Source: Meridianimarinicoccus roseus (GTDB taxonomy: Bacteria; Pseudomonadota; Alphaproteobacteria; Rhodobacterales; Rhodobacteraceae). From it: 64,000 nt of DNA. Of the stretch, positions 17,839 to 27,508 are shown one piece after another. The translations under genes and the position numbers were made by a program. The stretch's first letter is position 1. Every line of letters begins with the position of its first letter. Below the pieces are notes generated by a model, which was given only the letters and a program-made list of their open reading frames with translations, made no database searches and was not told where the DNA came from. The stretch is from the NCBI RefSeq assembly GCF_003172915.1, contig NZ_QGKU01000048.1, positions 62,001-126,000 of the forward strand, given 5' to 3'.

Positions 17839-19392
17839 ATGAAACCACACCACATCGCCGCCGCCTTCCCGCTGCTTTTCGCTACGGCGGCGCAGTCCGC
17901 CGAGTTCACATGGGCTTCCACCACGGATCCTCAGACGATGGACCCGCACGCTGTGAACTCCACCCCGGTGCTCGGTTTCCTGAACAATGTCTACGAGGGT
18001 CTCGTGCGGCGCGGGAAGGACATGGGTCTGGAGCCGTCGCTCGCATCCCGCTGGGAGCCTATGGACGGCGGGGCGGGCTGGCGTTTTCATCTGCGCGAGG
18101 GGGTGCGCTTCCACGACGGCGCCGAATTCACCGCCGAGGACGTTCTGTTCTCGTGGCGTCGCGCGTCCAGCACCGACAGCGATACGGCAAGCTGGTTCGC
18201 GCCGGTGGCGGACATGCGTGCGCCAGATCCCTACACGGTGGAGATCCTGACCACGGCGCCGAACCCGATCTTTCCCGACAGCATCGCCAACTGGATGATC
18301 ATGGACAGCGGCTGGGCCGCCGCCAACGGCGCAGAGACGCCGGCCAAGGACGGCGAGACCTTCGCCACACTCAATGCCAACGGCACAGGCCCATTCCGGC
18401 TGACCGAACGCCAGCCTGGCCTGCGCAGCGTGCTGGAGCCGAACACGGACTGGTGGGAGCAGGCCGACCATAACCTGACCCGAGCCACCTTCACGCCGAT
18501 CCAGAACCCGGCAACCGCGGTTGCGGCGCTGCTGTCGGGCGATATCGACATGATCAACCCCGTGCCGATCCAGGACGCAGCGCGGCTGGAACAGTCGCCC
18601 GGCGTGCGGCTGATCCGCGGCACCGAGACGCGGGTGATCATGCTGGGCTTCGACCAGAGTTCAGAACAGCTTCTGTCCGGCGATGGGGCCAACCCGTTCC
18701 GCGACGTGCGCGTGCGGCGCGCTGTGGCGATGGCAGTGAATGTGTCCGCGATCCTTCAAACGATCATGCGCGGCAGCGCCGAGCCCGCAGCCCAGCTTGT
18801 GCCGGACGGCATCCGCGGTCATTCGGCCCTTTACGCGGCACGCCCGCCCTTCGATCCGGCGGCCGCCCGCGCGCTGCTGGGCGAGGCGGGGTATCCGGAC
18901 GGTTTCGCCTTCGATCTGAAATGCCCCAATGACCGCTATCTGAACGACGCGTCGGTGTGCCAAGCGGTTGTGTCGATGCTGGCCCAGATTGGCCTGACGG
19001 CGACGCTGGACGCGATGCCGGTGCGCAACTACTGGCCCGAGCTGCGCGCCGACAATTTCGACATGTACCTTCTGGGCTGGTCGCCCGGCACCTTCGACGC
19101 GGAACACCCGCTGCGGTTCCTTGCGCACACGCCGACCGACACGCTGGGCACCTGGAACTTCGGCGGCTATTCAAATGCGCGGATCGACGCGCTGCTGCCG
19201 CAGATCCAGTCCGAGATCGACGAGACCACGCGCCAGGCGATGCTCGACGAGACAGCGAAGATCCTGCAGGACGAGGTTGCGTATGTGCCGTTGTATGTCC
19301 AGCCGCTTCTGTGGGGCGCGCGTGATGGCGTGGAACTGACGCAGCGGCCCGACGACTTTTTCATGCTGCGATGGGTGCGGGTGGACGACTGA
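17839..19392 (+). CDS. Oligopeptide-type ABC transporter binding protein 2
   Basis: This 517-residue family 5 periplasmic binding protein has a signal peptide at residues 1-20 ending QSAE. It is paralogous to the protein at 14449-16032: both share the TDP-like opening, TPIQN-ATxVAALLSG, and K/DCPNDRY-ND near residue 370. AAGGAG precedes the chosen ATG (CTCAAGGAGACCCAAGG). Permease genes follow after a 142-bp gap, so this is probably the cognate binding protein of the downstream transporter. Confidence 0.92.
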   Translation: MKPHHIAAAFPLLFATAAQSAEFTWASTTDPQTMDPHAVNSTPVLGFLNNVYEGLVRRGKDMGLEPSLASRWEPMDGGAGWRFHLREGVRFHDGAEFTAEDVLFSWRRASSTDSDTASWFAPVADMRAPDPYTVEILTTAPNPIFPDSIANWMIMDSGWAAANGAETPAKDGETFATLNANGTGPFRLTERQPGLRSVLEPNTDWWEQADHNLTRATFTPIQNPATAVAALLSGDIDMINPVPIQDAARLEQSPGVRLIRGTETRVIMLGFDQSSEQLLSGDGANPFRDVRVRRAVAMAVNVSAILQTIMRGSAEPAAQLVPDGIRGHSALYAARPPFDPAAARALLGEAGYPDGFAFDLKCPNDRYLNDASVCQAVVSMLAQIGLTATLDAMPVRNYWPELRADNFDMYLLGWSPGTFDAEHPLRFLAHTPTDTLGTWNFGGYSNARIDALLPQIQSEIDETTRQAMLDETAKILQDEVAYVPLYVQPLLWGARDGVELTQRPDDFFMLRWVRVDD

Positions 19393-19534
19393 TCCGGCGG
19401 CGGGCGCTGCGATCCGCCCTTTTCCGCCGCAAGGCGCGGCAACCGCCCCGATCAGGCCTGCACGCCGCCACGTCAAAGCTTGACCTTGCCGGCCATCCCC
19501 GGTCTGCTGGCCCGCAACGGAGATCGGAGCGTCC

Positions 19535-20515
19535 ATGCTTGCCTACATCCTGCGCCGGGTTTTCCAGTCGGCCCTCGTGCTGCTTGTCGTCGGCCTTGTC
19601 GCCTTCTCGATGTTTCGCTTCGTGGGCGACCCGGTGGACAACATGCTGGGGCAGGAACGGACCCAGGCCGACATCGAACGCCTGCGCGACACGCTCGGCC
19701 TAGATGACCCGTTTCCGGTGCAGTACTGGAACTTCCTCGGCAACGCGGTGCAAGGCAATTTCGGGGTTTCCTACCGGCAGGGCCGCCCGGTCTCGGAGAT
19801 CCTTATTGAACGCGCCCCGGCGACGCTGGAACTCGCTGCAGTGTCCGGCGTTCTGGCGCTGACTTTCGGGATAGGGCTTGGTGTGTTCACCGCGATCCGC
19901 CGCGACGGCTTTGCCGCGAACGCCATCATGACATTGTCGCTGGTGGGGGTTTCACTGCCGACCTTCCTGATCGGCATCCTGCTGATCTATCTTTTCTCTG
20001 TGGAGCTGGGCTGGCTGCCAAGCTTCGGACGCGGCGAGGTGGTGCAGTTCGGTGGCTGGTCCACCGGTTTTCTGACGGAAAGCGGCCTGAAGGCGCTGAT
20101 CCTTCCGTCGATCACGCTCGGGCTTTACCAGATGACGCTGATCATGCGGCTGGTGCGCTCGGAGATGCTGGAGGTTCTGCGCACGGATTACATCCGGTTC
20201 GCCCGCGCGCGCGGCCTGAGCGAGCGAGCGGTCAATTTCCGTCACGCGCTGAAGAACACGATGGTGCCGGTCATCACCGTGACGGGGCTGCAGCTTGGGT
20301 CCATCATCGCGTTCGCGATCATCACGGAAACCGTGTTCCAGTGGCCCGGCGTGGGGCTGCTGTTCATCAACGCGATCCAGTTCGTGGATATCCCCGTGAT
20401 GGCCGCCTATCTCATGCTGATCTCGGTGATGTTCGTCGGCATCAACCTGATCGTGGATCTTCTCTATGTCATGATCGACCCGCGTCTGCGGGGCGACCCA
20501 GCCAAGGGGCATTGA
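19535..20515 (+). CDS. ABC transporter permease, DppB type
   Basis: This is a 326-residue inner-membrane permease with six predicted helices. It has the N-terminal RRxxQS motif of DppB/OppB proteins and the EAA-loop region (RTDYIRFARARGL) that contacts the ATPase. It is the first permease of the peptide importer and is separated by 4 bp from the second permease. Confidence 0.94.
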   Translation: MLAYILRRVFQSALVLLVVGLVAFSMFRFVGDPVDNMLGQERTQADIERLRDTLGLDDPFPVQYWNFLGNAVQGNFGVSYRQGRPVSEILIERAPATLELAAVSGVLALTFGIGLGVFTAIRRDGFAANAIMTLSLVGVSLPTFLIGILLIYLFSVELGWLPSFGRGEVVQFGGWSTGFLTESGLKALILPSITLGLYQMTLIMRLVRSEMLEVLRTDYIRFARARGLSERAVNFRHALKNTMVPVITVTGLQLGSIIAFAIITETVFQWPGVGLLFINAIQFVDIPVMAAYLMLISVMFVGINLIVDLLYVMIDPRLRGDPAKGH

Positions 20516-20519
20516 TCCG

Positions 20520-21524
20520 ATGACCGAGCTTCCCCGGAACACCGGCGGTCCCGCGACCGGCCCCTCAACCGGACCCTCGACTGGCTCCGGTACTGGCGCC
20601 GCGCGGGCTGGATCGCGCATGCGCCGTGCATGGGACAGCGACCTTGGTTGGTCGTTCCGCCACGCGCCGGTCGCGGTCGTTTCGCTGGTCGTGGTGACGA
20701 TCCTTGTGCTGGCGGCGGTACTTGCGCCGCTGATCGCCCCGCACGACCCTTTCGACCCAGCCACGCTGAATCTGATGAACGGCTTTTCCAAGCCGATGGA
20801 ACCCAATGCCTTCACCGGCGAGGTGTTCTGGCTGGGCACCGACGATCAGGGCCGCGACGTGTTCTCGACCATCCTGTTCGGGCTGCGCATCTCGCTGTTC
20901 GTGGGGTTCATGGCGGTGGCCTTCGCCATGCTGCTGGGCATCACTCTGGGCCTGCTGGCGGGGTATCTGGGCGGTTGGGTGGACACCATCATCATGCGCG
21001 TGGCCGATGTGCAGCTCACCTTCCCGGCGATACTTGTGGCCATGCTGATCTTCGGCATTGCCAAGGGCATCACCCCGCCCGAATACCGCAATGAAATGGC
21101 GATCTGGGTGCTGATTTTCGCCATCGGCCTGTCCGACTGGGTGCAATTCGCGCGCGTCGTGCGCGGCGCCACGATGGTCGAGAAGAACCGCGACTACGTC
21201 GCCGCGGCCCGCCTGATCGGCCGCACACCCGGCGCGATCATGATGCGTCACATCCTGCCCAACGTGCTGTCACCGGTGCTGGTCATCGCCACGATCAGCC
21301 TTGCGCTGGCGATCATCGCCGAAGCGACACTCAGCTTTCTGGGCATCGGCGCGCCGCCGACGCAGCCCAGCCTCGGCACCCTGATCCGGATCGGTCAGGG
21401 TTTCCTGTTCTCGGGCGAATGGTGGATACTGCTCTTTCCGGCTGTCACGCTGCTGGCGCTTGCGCTGTCGGTGAACCTGCTGGGCGACTGGTTGCGCGAC
21501 GCTTTGAACCCGAGGCTGCGGTGA
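20520..21524 (+). CDS. ABC transporter permease, DppC type
   Basis: This 334-residue second permease of the importer has an N-terminal extension of Gly/Thr/Ser-rich low complexity (residues 8-30) before the conserved membrane core. The core includes the LGTDDQGRD(V) motif typical of DppC/OppC and the EAA loop (RDYVAAARLIGRTP). It probably forms a heterodimer with the upstream DppB-type protein. The ATG at 20520 is 4 bp after the previous stop. Confidence 0.94.
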   Translation: MTELPRNTGGPATGPSTGPSTGSGTGAARAGSRMRRAWDSDLGWSFRHAPVAVVSLVVVTILVLAAVLAPLIAPHDPFDPATLNLMNGFSKPMEPNAFTGEVFWLGTDDQGRDVFSTILFGLRISLFVGFMAVAFAMLLGITLGLLAGYLGGWVDTIIMRVADVQLTFPAILVAMLIFGIAKGITPPEYRNEMAIWVLIFAIGLSDWVQFARVVRGATMVEKNRDYVAAARLIGRTPGAIMMRHILPNVLSPVLVIATISLALAIIAEATLSFLGIGAPPTQPSLGTLIRIGQGFLFSGEWWILLFPAVTLLALALSVNLLGDWLRDALNPRLR

Positions 21525-21528
21525 TGGC

Positions 21529-21723
21529 CTATTCGGTGCTCAGCGCGTCGAACCGGGCCATCCGGTCCAGCTGCGGGCCCATGGTGCACCATTGGTCGTC
21601 CCGCGCGACATATGTCACGTCGCCTTCGGTGGCGTGGACGATGATGCGCCCCGGCTCGGTGCTGACAAGGTCGGACCCGATGATGTTGAGAAAGAGCGCA
21701 AGCGCTTCGGCGGAGAGACACAT
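21529..21723 (-). CDS. Small uncharacterised protein inside the dpp locus
   Basis: This is a 64-residue soluble-looking protein starting at 21723 with a well-placed AAAGGA ribosome site. The translation is balanced and unlike a shadow frame (NIIGSDLVSTEPGRIIVHAT...). It is on the opposite strand, 4 bp after the DppC-type gene and 204 bp before the first ATPase gene, so it splits the transporter genes. I recognise no family. The competing forward frame 21419-21931 overlaps dppC and looks non-native. Confidence 0.6.
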   Translation of the reverse strand: MCLSAEALALFLNIIGSDLVSTEPGRIIVHATEGDVTYVARDDQWCTMGPQLDRMARFDALSTE

Positions 21724-21927
21724 GGCGATTGATCCTTTCGGTCGGCGATGCGGCGCGCGTCAGTCCCCCCGGTGCGCCCCTGCCATGAGCCTACCACACC
21801 CTGAGCCGTTTGGGGGGCGTGCTGATGCTGCGCCGCAGCACAAGCTGCCAGTGAGTGGCTGGGGTGCTGATAAATCGGGCATTTGTCCAGAAATCGGGCG
21901 AAGCCGCGATGGAGCGGGGGTTCCAGC

Positions 21928-22914
21928 ATGAGCGAGCCGACCCTGTCCCTGCGCGATCTGACGGTCGAGATCCCCACACGTCACGGTATCCTGCGCCCGG
22001 TGGACCGGGTCAGCTACGATATCGCGGCGGGCGAGATCCTTGGCGTTGTGGGCGAGTCCGGCGCGGGCAAGTCGATGGCGGGCAACGCTGTGATCGGCTT
22101 GCTGAACCGTCCTGCGCGCATCGCCGGCGGCGAGGTCTGGCTGAACGGCACGCGGATCGACGAACTGGGGCGGGAGCCGATGCGCCGCCTTCGCGGCAAG
22201 CAGATCGGCATGGTGTTCCAGGATCCGCTGACCAGCCTGAATCCGCTGCTCACGGTGGGCGACCAGATCGCCGAGACGATCCTCGAACACCTGCCGGTGT
22301 CGCGCAGCGAAGCGCGCGCGCGGGCTATCGCCGCACTGGACGAGGTCGGCATCCCCGCCGCCCGTGACCGGGTGGACAGCTACCCGCATGCCTTTTCCGG
22401 CGGGATGCGGCAGCGGGTCGTGATTGCTCTGGCGCTGTGTGCAGAACCCTCGCTGGTGATCGCGGACGAACCGACCACCGCGCTCGACGTGTCTGTGCAG
22501 GCGCAGATCATCGCCCTGCTGAAGCGCCTGTGCCGCGAGCGGGGCACCGCCGTGATGCTGGTCACCCACGACATGGGTGTGATTGCCGAAGCTGCGGACC
22601 GCGTTGCCGTGATGTATGCCGGACGGTTGGCCGAGATCGGCCCGGTCGCGGGTGTTCTGGGCGCGCCGCGGCATCCCTACACGGTCGGGCTGATGGGCTC
22701 TACGCCCGGCGCGTCGCGCGGGCAGCGGCGTCTGACCCAGATCCCCGGCGCGATGCCGCGTCTGGGCGCGCTTCCACAGGGCTGCGCCTTTCATCCGCGC
22801 TGTCCCCGGCGCGGTCTGAACTGCGACGTGGATCCGGCGCCGCGGCTCGACGCCGATGGCGGTCGCGCCGCCTGCTGGTATCCTGTCACCGAAACCGAGA
22901 AGGCCGAGGCATGA
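21928..22914 (+). CDS. ABC transporter ATP-binding protein, DppD type
   Basis: This 328-residue ATPase has Walker A GESGAGKS near residue 45, the Q-loop FQDPLTSLNP, the signature FSGGMRQR, and Walker B VIADEPTTALD. The C-terminal OppD/DppD cysteine motif (CAFHPRCPRRGLNC) may bind an iron-sulfur cluster. The ATG at 21928 is chosen over 21883 by its GGAGCGGGGG ribosome region. It overlaps the next ATPase by ATGA. Confidence 0.93.
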   Translation: MSEPTLSLRDLTVEIPTRHGILRPVDRVSYDIAAGEILGVVGESGAGKSMAGNAVIGLLNRPARIAGGEVWLNGTRIDELGREPMRRLRGKQIGMVFQDPLTSLNPLLTVGDQIAETILEHLPVSRSEARARAIAALDEVGIPAARDRVDSYPHAFSGGMRQRVVIALALCAEPSLVIADEPTTALDVSVQAQIIALLKRLCRERGTAVMLVTHDMGVIAEAADRVAVMYAGRLAEIGPVAGVLGAPRHPYTVGLMGSTPGASRGQRRLTQIPGAMPRLGALPQGCAFHPRCPRRGLNCDVDPAPRLDADGGRAACWYPVTETEKAEA

Positions 22915-23915
22915 GCGACAAGGGCACCGGCCCGCACCCGGCGGCGCAGGACGGCACGTTGGTGCGCATCCGCAAGCTGACGCGAGTCTTCGACGTTTCG
23001 AAGCCGTGGCTGAACCGGGTGATCGAACGGCTCCCGCGCGCGCGGCTCACGGCTGTCTCCGATGTGAGTTTCGACATCCCGGAGCGTGGGGTCTATGCGC
23101 TGGTCGGCGAAAGCGGGTCGGGCAAGTCCACCATCGGCAAGATGGTCGTCGGGCTGCTCGACCCCTCCGAAGGGGAAGTGCGTGTGCGCGACGTGGACCT
23201 TGCCAGCGAAACCGACGCCGCCAAGGTCGCTGCCGCGCGGTCCGAGATCCAGATGATCTTCCAGGACCCCTATGCCAGCCTGAACCCGCGCTGGCGGGTG
23301 CGCGACATCATCGCCGAACCCGTCGCGGCGCGGGGCGGGGACACACGCGGGCTTGCCGAACGGCTGCTGGAACAGGTCGGGCTGGCGGCCGAGGACGCCG
23401 TCAAGTACCCGCATGAATTTTCGGGCGGGCAGCGGCAGCGCATCTGCATCGCCCGCGCGCTGGCCGCGAACCCGAAGCTCATCGTCTGCGACGAACCGAC
23501 CTCGGCGCTTGATGTGTCGGTACAGGCGCAGGTGCTGAACCTGATGTCCGACCTGCGCGAGGAATACGGGCTGACCTATCTTTTCATCAGCCATGACCTG
23601 ACCGTAGTGCAGCACATGGCCGACACGATCGGTGTTCTGTACCTCGGACGGCTGGTGGAGGAAGCGGCTTCTGACGCGCTGTTCGAGACGCCGCGCCACC
23701 CTTACACGCAGATGCTGTTCGCCGCTGCCCCGCGGATGGACGCCTATGGCCGGGAGGTCGAACCGCCCAAGGGTGAGATCCCAGATCCCATCAACCCGCC
23801 CGCGGGGTGTGCCTTCCATCCACGCTGTCCGATTGCCGTGGCGCGTTGCAAATCTGAACGGCCCGAAATGCGCCGCGTCGGCGGGGCGCGCGTCGCCTGC
23901 CACTTGGCCGAATAG
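22911..23915 (+). CDS. ABC transporter ATP-binding protein, DppF type
   Basis: This 334-residue ATPase has Walker A GESGSGKST, the signature FSGGQRQR, Walker B LIVCDEPTSALD, and the C-terminal CAFHPRCPIAVARC motif of the family. It starts within the stop of the DppD-type gene (ATGA), giving the usual paired ATPases for a peptide importer. It is convergent with a LysR gene, 9 bp away. Confidence 0.93.
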   Translation: MSDKGTGPHPAAQDGTLVRIRKLTRVFDVSKPWLNRVIERLPRARLTAVSDVSFDIPERGVYALVGESGSGKSTIGKMVVGLLDPSEGEVRVRDVDLASETDAAKVAAARSEIQMIFQDPYASLNPRWRVRDIIAEPVAARGGDTRGLAERLLEQVGLAAEDAVKYPHEFSGGQRQRICIARALAANPKLIVCDEPTSALDVSVQAQVLNLMSDLREEYGLTYLFISHDLTVVQHMADTIGVLYLGRLVEEAASDALFETPRHPYTQMLFAAAPRMDAYGREVEPPKGEIPDPINPPAGCAFHPRCPIAVARCKSERPEMRRVGGARVACHLAE

Positions 23916-23924
23916 CCTGGCGCT

Positions 23925-24821
23925 TCACCCCGGCGGACGCGACAGCGCGTCGGCGAGCGTGTCGAACACCACCCGCACCCGGCGGCTGGTTTGCAATTCT
24001 CTGTGCGTTGTCAGCCAGATCGGAAAGACCATCGGGGGCAGGGCGGGCAGCACCCGCCGCAGTTTGGGTTCGCTGTCGCCGGGAAATTCCGGGAAGATTC
24101 CGATCCCGGCGCCCGCCTTGCACAACTCCCAATGCACAAGATGATTGGCGGTGAGCAGCCCGAAATTTCGCGCCTCGAGCGGGATGCCCTGTTGCGCCAG
24201 CCCGTCGCGCATGGCGGCGGTGCCGTCGAAGCCGATGAAGTCCGCTCGGGCAAGATCCTCGGGGCCATTCAGCGGGCCGATCCGGTCGAGATAGGCAGGG
24301 GCGGCGTAAAGCCGGGCAGCATCGTCGCGCAGCTTCCGAGCGATCAGGTCTCCCTGTTCCGGCCGGTAGCTGCGCAGCGCGATGTCGGCCTCGCGGCGCT
24401 GGATGTCCACGGTCTGGTTGCTGGCCACGATTTCAATGGTTAGGCCGGGAAAGCGGCGGCGCAGATCGGTGACGACGGGCGGCAGCAGGTGGGCGGAATA
24501 GATCTCGCTCGCGGTCAGGGTGATGCTGCCTTCGACGCTTTGCGCCCGGCCGCTCGCGGCCAGCGACACCCGCCCCGCTGCTGCGCCCATCTCGCGGACA
24601 TGGTCCAGCAGGCCAAGCCCCGCCGGGGTAAGCACGAGCCCCTTGCCGACCCTGTCGAACAGCAACAGCCCCAGTTCTTCTTCGAGCGCGGCCACCTGCC
24701 GACCCAGCGTCGGCTGCGTCATCCCCAGTGCGCGCGCGGCCGCCGAAAGCGATCCTTCCTCCGCCGTCACGAGGAACGCGCGGGCGCGGTTCCAGTCGAA
24801 TTTCACGGCGCGCCAATCCAT
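23925..24821 (-). CDS. LysR family transcriptional regulator
   Basis: This is a 298-residue regulator. The N-terminal winged helix (FDWNRARAFLVTAEEGSLSAAARALGMTQPTLGRQV) is textbook LysR, followed by the effector-binding domain. The start at 24821 or 24833 cannot be resolved, since neither has a clear ribosome site. It is divergent from the oxidoreductase gene across about 100 AT-rich bases (24834-24918), the usual LysR arrangement. I infer it controls that gene. Confidence 0.9.
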   Translation of the reverse strand: MDWRAVKFDWNRARAFLVTAEEGSLSAAARALGMTQPTLGRQVAALEEELGLLLFDRVGKGLVLTPAGLGLLDHVREMGAAAGRVSLAASGRAQSVEGSITLTASEIYSAHLLPPVVTDLRRRFPGLTIEIVASNQTVDIQRREADIALRSYRPEQGDLIARKLRDDAARLYAAPAYLDRIGPLNGPEDLARADFIGFDGTAAMRDGLAQQGIPLEARNFGLLTANHLVHWELCKAGAGIGIFPEFPGDSEPKLRRVLPALPPMVFPIWLTTHRELQTSRRVRVVFDTLADALSRPPG

Positions 24822-24918
24822 GCAGAAACGCATATCATAAGAAGAATATCAGTCAATTTCGTTTGCAATAGGCACGGTGTAGAACAGTCTCAGCACACCG
24901 GACACAGGAGACTGCAAG

Positions 24919-25923
24919 ATGAAAGCCGCACTCTATCGCCGCTATGGCCCCGCAAGCGTTGTCACCGTGGGCGAAATGCCGACGCCGGAGGCGGGCCCGA
25001 ACGACGTTCTGATCGCCGTGGAGGCCAGCGCGGTCACCACCGCTGACTGGCGTTTCCGCGCTTCGGCATTTCCCGGCGGGATGTGGCTTCTGGGCCGCCT
25101 GATGGCCGGGCTGCGCGGTCCGCGCCAGCCGGTGCTGGGCCGCGACTTCGCCGGCCGGATCGTCGCCGTGGGCGAGGAGGTCACGCAATGGCGGGTCGGG
25201 CAGCGGGTGTTCGGCGTCTCGCCGGGCATGGGCGCCCATGCCGAAATGCTGGCGCTTCCGGAAAGTGCGCCGATGGTGGAACTGCCGGACGGCGCCGACC
25301 CGGCCGAGGCCGCGGCGCTCCCATTCGGCGCGATGTCGGCGCTGAGCTTTCTGCGCGACATCGCGGCACTTCAGCCGGGAGAGCGGGTTCTGATCACCGG
25401 CGCTTCGGGCGGTGTCGGGGCCTACGCGGTGCAGATCGCACGTCACCTTGGCGCGGAGGTCACGGCGGCCGCCGGGCCGGGGCGGGCGGCGTTGCTGCAT
25501 GGGCTGGGGGCTGCCCGTGTCGCCGACTACACCGCCGGGCCAGTGGCGCGGCGCGGCGACGGATACGACGTGATCCTCGACACGGTCGGAAGCCTCGGCT
25601 TCGCGCAGGCGCGCGGTGCGCTGGCACCGCGCGGACGCTTCGTGCCACTGGAATTCAGCCTGGGCGATGTCGGTCGCGCGCTGGCCGCCCGACTGCGCGG
25701 CGGGCAGCGGATGCTGCTGGGCATCGCACCGGACCGCCGCGAGGATCTTATTGCGGTGGCGGACCTTTGGCAGGCCGGCGCGCTGCGCCCGGTGATCGAC
25801 GCGCGGATGCCGCTGGCACAAATCGCCGACGCACACGCGCGGGTGGAAGGCCGCCACAAGACCGGCAGCCTGGTGATAGAGATCGCCGGGACTGCGCCGA
25901 CCGCCGCACCGGCGGCGGCGTGA
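24919..25923 (+). CDS. Zinc-independent MDR family oxidoreductase
   Basis: This 334-residue medium-chain dehydrogenase/reductase of the quinone-oxidoreductase type has an N-terminal GroES-like domain (PVLGRDFAGRI) and a nucleotide-binding motif TGASGGVGAYAVQ near residue 162. The catalytic and structural zinc ligands of alcohol dehydrogenases are absent. The likely cofactor is NADPH; the substrate is unknown. A GGAGA ribosome site precedes the ATG. It is divergent from the LysR gene. Confidence 0.9.
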   Translation: MKAALYRRYGPASVVTVGEMPTPEAGPNDVLIAVEASAVTTADWRFRASAFPGGMWLLGRLMAGLRGPRQPVLGRDFAGRIVAVGEEVTQWRVGQRVFGVSPGMGAHAEMLALPESAPMVELPDGADPAEAAALPFGAMSALSFLRDIAALQPGERVLITGASGGVGAYAVQIARHLGAEVTAAAGPGRAALLHGLGAARVADYTAGPVARRGDGYDVILDTVGSLGFAQARGALAPRGRFVPLEFSLGDVGRALAARLRGGQRMLLGIAPDRREDLIAVADLWQAGALRPVIDARMPLAQIADAHARVEGRHKTGSLVIEIAGTAPTAAPAAA

Positions 25924-25949
25924 GGCGGCGCCCCGCGAAAGGTGGCCCG

Positions 25950-27275
25950 TCAGGCGGGTAGGACGGCGTCCATGGCGGTGGACAGCTTGTCCACCAACTC
26001 GCCCACCTGGTCGTTGGACAGGATGAAGGGCGGGGCCAGCAGCACATGCGCGCCCTGCCGCCCGTCGATCGTGCCGCCCATCGGGTAACAGATCAGCCCC
26101 GCCTCGAAAGCGCGGGCCTTTAGGTGCTTGGCGACCTGCCGATCGGGCGCGAAGGGGGTTTTCGTTTCGCGATCCTCCACGATCTCCAGCCCCAGGAACA
26201 TGCCGCGTCCCCGGATGTCACCGACATGGGGGTGCTGGGCGAAGCGGTCCTCCAGCGCGGCGCGCAGGGTCCGGCCGACCCGAGCCGCGCGCGCGGCCAT
26301 CCCGCCGTCGGTCAGCTTGGTCAGCACGGCCAGCGCGGCGGCGGTGGCGACCGGGTGACCGATATAAGTGTGGCCATGCTGAAAGAAGCCCGACCCGCCC
26401 GATATGGCGTCGTAGATCGTGCCGGTGCACAGCATCGCGCCCACCGGCTGGTATCCCGCGCCAAGCCCCTTGGCGATGGCGGTGATGTCGGGCGCGATCC
26501 CGTCCTGTTCGCAGGCGAAGAGAGTGCCGGTGCGGCCCATCCCGCACATCACCTCGTCGAGGATCAGAAGCACGCCGTGGCGGTCGCAGATCTCGCGGAT
26601 GCGGCGGAAATAGCCGGTCACGGGCGGCACCGCACCCGACGTGGCGCCGACCACCGGCTCGGCCACGAAGGCCATCACCTGATCCGCGCCGAGGCGCTGG
26701 ATCTCGGCCTCGAGTTCATCCGCGACGCGGAGACCGTAGGCTTCTTCGGACTCTCCGTCCTGCTGGCCGCGATAGGCATAGCAGGGCGCGATATGTGATG
26801 TTTCGATCATCATCGGGGCGAAGGGTTCGCGCCGCCACAAGTTGCCGCCGGTGGCCAGCGCGCCAAGCGTATTGCCGTGGTAGCTTTGCCGCCGTGCGAT
26901 CACGCGGTGGCGCTGCGGCTGGCCGGTCTCGATCATGTATTGCCGGGCGAGTTTCAGCGCGGCTTCCATCGCCTCGGACCCGCCCGAGACGAAATAGACC
27001 CGGTCCAGCCCGGCGGGGGCGTGCGCGATCAGCAGGTCGGCCAGACGTTCGGCCGGTTCGGATGTCATGAAGCCGGTATGCGCGAAGGCGACCTTGTCGA
27101 GTTGCGCGCGGATCGCGTCCGTTACGTCGGCGTCCGAATGGCCAAGGCACGAGACGGCCGCGCCGCCCGATCCATCGAGATACCGCTTTCCGGCGGTGTC
27201 GATCAGGTAGGCACCGTCGCCGCGCGCGACGGTCGGCTGGGTGGCGTGGCAATGGCGGGGGAAGACATGCGACAT
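25950..27275 (-). CDS. Class III PLP-dependent aminotransferase
   Basis: This is a 441-residue fold-type I aminotransferase. The PLP-binding segment [14 protein letters not shown] and the Schiff-base Lys in [15 protein letters not shown] are present, with [16 protein letters not shown] binding the phosphate. It belongs to the group acting on omega-amino acids, amines or related compounds; the exact amino donor is not readable. The start at 27275 (MSHVFPRHC) matches the family, and upstream frame residues do not. It is divergent from the TAXI-TRAP operon, which may import its substrate, but that is only inference. Confidence 0.9.
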   Translation of the reverse strand: MSHVFPRHCHATQPTVARGDGAYLIDTAGKRYLDGSGGAAVSCLGHSDADVTDAIRAQLDKVAFAHTGFMTSEPAERLADLLIAHAPAGLDRVYFVSGGSEAMEAALKLARQYMIETGQPQRHRVIARRQSYHGNTLGALATGGNLWRREPFAPMMIETSHIAPCYAYRGQQDGESEEAYGLRVADELEAEIQRLGADQVMAFVAEPVVGATSGAVPPVTGYFRRIREICDRHGVLLILDEVMCGMGRTGTLFACEQDGIAPDITAIAKGLGAGYQPVGAMLCTGTIYDAISGGSGFFQHGHTYIGHPVATAAALAVLTKLTDGGMAARAARVGRTLRAALEDRFAQHPHVGDIRGRGMFLGLEIVEDRETKTPFAPDRQVAKHLKARAFEAGLICYPMGGTIDGRQGAHVLLAPPFILSNDQVGELVDKLSTAMDAVLPA

Positions 27276-27508
27276 GGGGCGACTCGCGATCAGAGGGGTG
27301 CAGAGTGCTTGCGCACCACTGGCGCGGCGGTTCAAGCCGCCGCATTTCCGTGCGCCCGGTTTGTTACCTCCGGGAAACACCTTGCCGCCGGGCGGTTGCA
27401 TTGACAACGCGGGCGCGGCGGGGTTGCATGGGTTTACCACGACCGCGGGGCAGGTGCGATCAACGGGCCGCCCCGGGCACATCACAGCATCAACACAGGG
27501 AGATCCAG

